This document shows, piece by piece, positions 4,353 through 7,230 of a DNA stretch of 7,230 nt. The notes beneath the pieces are model-generated. The model worked only from the letters and a program-made list of their open reading frames with translations, made no database searches and was not told the DNA's origin. The position numbers and the translations under genes are program-made. The first letter of the stretch is position 1, and each line of letters begins with the position of its first letter. This DNA comes from Phycisphaerae bacterium (GTDB taxonomy: Bacteria > Planctomycetota > Phycisphaerae > Sedimentisphaerales > SG8-4). The stretch covers positions 1-7,230 of the forward strand of contig JAUXAH010000089.1 in assembly GCA_030614945.1 (NCBI GenBank), given 5' to 3'.

Positions 4353-7230
4353 ATGGCTGGGAAGAAGATTAAATGGACGGAGCAGCAGCGGCGGGCAATC
4401 GTTGCACGCGGCAGTGACGTTTTAGTAACGGCCTCAGCGGGCACCGGTAAAACGGCGGTCCTTTCGGGCCGATGTGCCAATATCGTGTCCGACAAATCCG
4501 TATGTCCCGATGTGTGGAGCATACTGGTATTGACTTTTACCGAGATGGCTGCCGAGCAGATGCGTTCGCGAATAGCCGAGCAATTAAGAGCTGCATTTCT
4601 GGAAAACGGCGACGCCCATCTTCGCCGCCAGCTTATGCTATTGGGCGGCGCCGATATCAGTACGATACATTCGTTTTGCAAACGGCTTATCACTGAGTAT
4701 TTTTACGAACTTGGCCTTGACCCAACGTTCGGCGTAATCGATGAGGACGAAGCGAAACTATTAAAAGCGGAGGTGCTCGAAAAAACAATCGACTGGGCCT
4801 GGCAGCAGAGCAACATACGAGCGGCCCTTGAACAGCTCTTGTACCGGCGAGACCTTCGCACAAATGACGGTTTTCCTGCAAAGATAATAGAGCTTAGCGA
4901 TTTTCTGGACAGCGTAGTTTTACGGGAAAAGTGGTACGAAAGGGCATTGCTGCTTGCAGAGGCGGCCAATCCCTTTGCAACTGAGTTAGGTAAGAAACAA
5001 AAAGAAATTATTGCAGACAAATTGCAGCACATCCTAAATCAGCTTCGGCACGCCCGGAGACTCTACGAAAATGAAGGTGTTGGTGGTGATTGGGCTGAGA
5101 AGTGCGAGGATATTTTTATTAAACCCGTTGCGAAATGTATTGAACTTTTGAAGGCCGATGATTGGGGCAAATTTGCCGAAGAGATAAGAAATTTTAAGAA
5201 GCCAAGGGTTAATAAGCCCAAAGAAGTGCCGAAAACAATCGCTGAACTTGTACAAAAGACGGTGAAAAAAGCAGTGGATGCTTTTGAGGGACTCTCGGAC
5301 CTTGCGATTATAAATCCGGACTACCTCGATAAAGTCAGCGCCGCTGCCGGCCTGCAGACGAAGGTATTGATTGAGCTGGTTAAGAAATTTGACCGGTTGT
5401 ACAGCCGGGCCAAGCTGGCGGTCAACTGTCTGGATTTTGCCGACCTTGAACATTATGCCCTGAAGCTTTTGACCGATGAGAGTTCTTCGGAGGACAATCT
5501 GGCACCCTCGAAGACGGCTCTGGCGCTTCGCCGCAGGTACAAATACATATTCGTTGATGAATATCAGGATATTAACCCTGTTCAGCAGGCCATACTTGAT
5601 TTGCTTAGCTGCGAAGACAATGTTTTTGTTGTCGGCGATGTGAAACAAAGTATTTATGCGTGGCGGGGAGCTGAGCCGGAGATTTTTTTAGAACGCTTAA
5701 AGCCCGCCCGCCAGGGGCGGGTTGACCGGGCCGATGCACTTAACGGGCTGCGGGTTGACCTGAATGCCAATTTCCGCTCGGCCAAAGGAATCCTCGATTT
5801 TGTCAACAAGATATTCGGCCGGATAATGACGGCTTCGTTTGCAAAGATTGATTACGACGAGTCGGCCCAGTTGAAGCCGGCACTTACAAGCCGTGCCCCG
5901 TCATCCGTGCCCCGTGACACAAACGAGCCAATTGTCGAGTTTCACATACTTGACGAACAAAACAGAGACCAGGATTTGCAAAACCAGGAGATAAGCGAAA
6001 TTGCCGACGAGCCCAGCCCCTCCGAGGGGCTGGACGAGGAGAATATAAACCCCGTTAGAAATTCCACGACTGTTTCTAACGGGGTAAATGTTATCAGCAG
6101 CCGGCAGCGTCAGGCGGCAATGATTGCCCGGCGTATCAGGCAAATGGTCGGAGCAGATACGGGTAAGGCGGAATTTCAGATATATGATAAGCAGGAAGAT
6201 AAATTCAGGGATGTTGAGTATCGTGACATTGTGATACTGATGCGGTCGCTGGCCAAAAAGGCCAATGACTACGTCGAAGTGCTGCGATTAGCGGGCGTGC
6301 CTGTAAGCTGTCAAGCCACGGCCGGGTATTTTGAGGCGACTGAAATCAGCGATTGTCTCTGCCTGTTAAAGGTCCTGGACAATCCTCAGCGCGATATCGA
6401 ATTAGCCGCCGTATTGCGAAGCCCGTTTTTTAATATTAGCGACACTGAATTAGCGAAGATAAAAATCCACAGCGAAACAGATGAGCATAGCAAAAACTTC
6501 TACGACTGCGTAATCGAATACTCCAACAACGGTGAGGATGCGGAACTGGCGCAAAGGTTGAAAGAAATAGTGGCTGTGATTGAGCAGTGGCGGACACTTG
6601 CCCGACGAGGCAATCTGGCAGATTTGATATGGCAGGTCTATCGCCGGACCGGCTTTCTGTCGTTCGTTTCGGCTCTGCCGAATGGGCAGGCACGCAGAGC
6701 TAATCTTCTCAAGCTCCACGACAGGGCGATACAATTTGAGGGTTTTGTCAGCGGTGCGGGCATCCCTTCCCTGACGCGGTTCGTTGAATTTATTGAGAAG
6801 CTTCAGGAAGCAGGCGAAGATTGGGCCCCTGCAGAGCCGGAATCTGCAGCGGGTAATGCCGTTCGTATCTTAAGCGTGCATAAAAGCAAGGGACTTGAAT
6901 TTCCGGTCGTTTTTTTGGCCGAGCTGGACAGCAAGTTCAACAAAAGGGACATTCAGCGAGATTTTCTTGCCGATGCCGGCGATACGTTGGGGCTGCAAAT
7001 TATCGACCGTAAGTCAAACAGCAAGCTGCGTTCGCTTGCACACGAGGTCATCGCAGAGCGGAAACTGTCAACAGCACTGGCGGAAGAGATGCGTATCCTT
7101 TACGTTGCAACGACGCGGGCGAGAGACCGGCTTATTTTAAGCGCTTGTGAAAAGCCAGGCAATTGCCGGACTATTATTTGCAACGGCTTCTTCTTCGGCG
7201 CCGAATCGATTCCGAGCTGGCAGCTTCGCT
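4353..7230 (+). CDS. addA: ATP-dependent helicase-nuclease subunit AddA (UvrD-like helicase), partial: 3' end outside window
   Basis: AddA is the SF1A motor, moving 3' to 5' in characterised AddAB, and carries a C-terminal nuclease. The frame is open from ATG 4353 to the window edge (959 codons plus one base), with no internal stop. Motifs in order: Q motif WTEQQRRAI (8-16), Walker A ASAGTGKTA (27-35), Ia VLTFTEMAAEQM (59-70), STIHSFC (103-109), Walker B VDEYQD (401-406), III VGDVKQSIYAWRG (427-439), IV LNANFRS (470-476), V VRILSVHKSKGLEFP (837-851) and VI EEMRILYVATTRARDR (911-926). All key residues are present, so the motor should be active. The nuclease domain expected after about residue 950 is missing only because the window ends (B. 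subtilis AddA has 1232 residues). The gene begins 7 nt after addB with no strong Shine-Dalgarno sequence, suggesting translational coupling. Residues about 509-586 form a long low-conservation linker with several repeat-derived segments; another follows motif III at about 450-456. Confidence 0.95.
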   Translation, partial: MAGKKIKWTEQQRRAIVARGSDVLVTASAGTGKTAVLSGRCANIVSDKSVCPDVWSILVLTFTEMAAEQMRSRIAEQLRAAFLENGDAHLRRQLMLLGGADISTIHSFCKRLITEYFYELGLDPTFGVIDEDEAKLLKAEVLEKTIDWAWQQSNIRAALEQLLYRRDLRTNDGFPAKIIELSDFLDSVVLREKWYERALLLAEAANPFATELGKKQKEIIADKLQHILNQLRHARRLYENEGVGGDWAEKCEDIFIKPVAKCIELLKADDWGKFAEEIRNFKKPRVNKPKEVPKTIAELVQKTVKKAVDAFEGLSDLAIINPDYLDKVSAAAGLQTKVLIELVKKFDRLYSRAKLAVNCLDFADLEHYALKLLTDESSSEDNLAPSKTALALRRRYKYIFVDEYQDINPVQQAILDLLSCEDNVFVVGDVKQSIYAWRGAEPEIFLERLKPARQGRVDRADALNGLRVDLNANFRSAKGILDFVNKIFGRIMTASFAKIDYDESAQLKPALTSRAPSSVPRDTNEPIVEFHILDEQNRDQDLQNQEISEIADEPSPSEGLDEENINPVRNSTTVSNGVNVISSRQRQAAMIARRIRQMVGADTGKAEFQIYDKQEDKFRDVEYRDIVILMRSLAKKANDYVEVLRLAGVPVSCQATAGYFEATEISDCLCLLKVLDNPQRDIELAAVLRSPFFNISDTELAKIKIHSETDEHSKNFYDCVIEYSNNGEDAELAQRLKEIVAVIEQWRTLARRGNLADLIWQVYRRTGFLSFVSALPNGQARRANLLKLHDRAIQFEGFVSGAGIPSLTRFVEFIEKLQEAGEDWAPAEPESAAGNAVRILSVHKSKGLEFPVVFLAELDSKFNKRDIQRDFLADAGDTLGLQIIDRKSNSKLRSLAHEVIAERKLSTALAEEMRILYVATTRARDRLILSACEKPGNCRTIICNGFFFGAESIPSWQLR
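5700..5722. repeat. Short GC-rich hairpin in addA after motif III
   Basis: CCCGCC (5707-5712) pairs with GGCGGG (5716-5721) around AGG. An overlapping CCCGCC at 5703-5708 offers an alternative pairing with a 7-nt loop. It reads in frame as KPARQGR, residues 450-456, between motif III and motif IV, where AddA proteins vary in length. The AAGCCCGCC...GGCGGGTT form resembles dispersed hairpin repeats, but it is short enough that chance in GC-rich codons cannot be excluded. Confidence 0.45.
5891..5915 (+). repeat. 11-bp direct duplication in addA
   Basis: CCGTGCCCCGT occurs at 5891-5901 and again at 5905-5915, separated by CAT, a 14-bp period. It is read as RAPSSVPRD, about residues 514-522. The phase differs between the two copies, so the repeat is not conserved as a peptide. 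It sits at the start of the repeat-rich linker of AddA, suggesting slippage or a small insertion. Confidence 0.6.
6006..6050. repeat. Intragenic palindromic element in addA, copy 2 of the 45-bp repeat shared with addB
   Basis: The core palindrome is CCAGCCCCTC (6013-6022), a central C, then GAGGGGCTGG (6024-6033). Flanks GACGAG, GACGAG and ATAAAC match the copy at 2165-2209 in addB. It is read as DEPSPSEGLDEENIN, residues 552-566, in the same phase as in addB. Base 6015 is A and its partner 6031 is T, where the addB copy has C and G, so the stem pairing is kept. It abuts the next palindrome at 6049. Confidence 0.75.
6049..6085. repeat. 13-bp-arm palindromic repeat in addA (PVRNS/SNGV type)
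   Basis: ACCCCGTTAGAAA (6049-6061) and TTTCTAACGGGGT (6073-6085) are perfect inverted repeats around an 11-nt loop, TTCCACGACTG. The element is read in frame as NPVRNSTTVSNGV, residues 566-578. The complementary strand in the matching phase reads YPVRNSRGISNGV, so either orientation gives nearly the same peptide ends. I recall PVRN...SNGV peptides as a recurring signature of repeat insertions in proteins from uncultivated bacteria; that is recall, not a search. It ends just before ISSRQRQAAMIARRI, where the conserved helicase sequence resumes. Confidence 0.85.

Noticed and set aside
5034..5648. 204-residue open frame on the minus strand inside addA
   Set aside because: It lies wholly antisense to strongly conserved AddA helicase sequence including Walker B, and shows no domain of its own; it is a shadow frame.
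5718..5760. Direct repeat CGGGTTGACC at 5718-5727 and 5751-5760
   Set aside because: It is only 10 bp and encodes RVD.. in conserved AddA context at the second copy; chance or codon preference is an adequate explanation.
7138..7230. Possible truncation of AddA after motif VI
   Set aside because: The frame is still open at the last base, so the missing nuclease domain reflects the window edge rather than a broken gene.

Overview
The window holds three consecutive plus-strand genes and their spacers. In order they are a stand-alone ribosome-rescue release factor (arfB type, 209-643), the complete addB gene (803-4345), and addA (4353-7230), which is cut by the right edge after about 959 codons. 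No tRNA, rRNA, CRISPR array or transposase gene is visible.

AddA and AddB form the ATP-dependent helicase-nuclease that processes double-strand DNA ends for RecA-mediated recombination, the Bacillus-type counterpart of RecBCD. AddA supplies the active UvrD-like motor and, beyond the window, a nuclease domain. AddB supplies an inactive helicase fold (in characterised AddAB, the Chi reader), a second nuclease and a 4Fe-4S staple. Both reading frames carry the expected motifs and I see no frame break. The 7-nt gap between them points to one coupled operon. arfB is functionally separate (rescue of stalled ribosomes) and may or may not share the transcript.

The unusual part is the repeat load. 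Short palindromes and short-period tandem repeats, of kinds normally found between genes, sit inside the addB and addA coding sequences without breaking frame. There is a 45-bp repeat shared by the two genes, encoding DEPxPSEGxDE in each, whose hairpin is kept by a paired base change. There is a 13-bp-arm PVRNS/SNGV palindrome in addA, a GGGCAACC hairpin in addB, and two adjoining heptanucleotide arrays (RGQRTED x2, then ALCSILDA) in the addB nuclease domain. A tight CCCGCC hairpin and an 11-bp direct duplication lie in addA. Upstream of arfB, most of positions 55-180 is a composite of dispersed-repeat sequence. Most of the coding insertions fall between conserved motifs, where loops would tolerate extra residues.

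Base composition looks moderate. The mixture of repeats resembles what I recall from uncultivated environmental bacterial genomes, including Planctomycetota-like ones. That assignment is a weak inference; nothing here is a decisive taxonomic marker.
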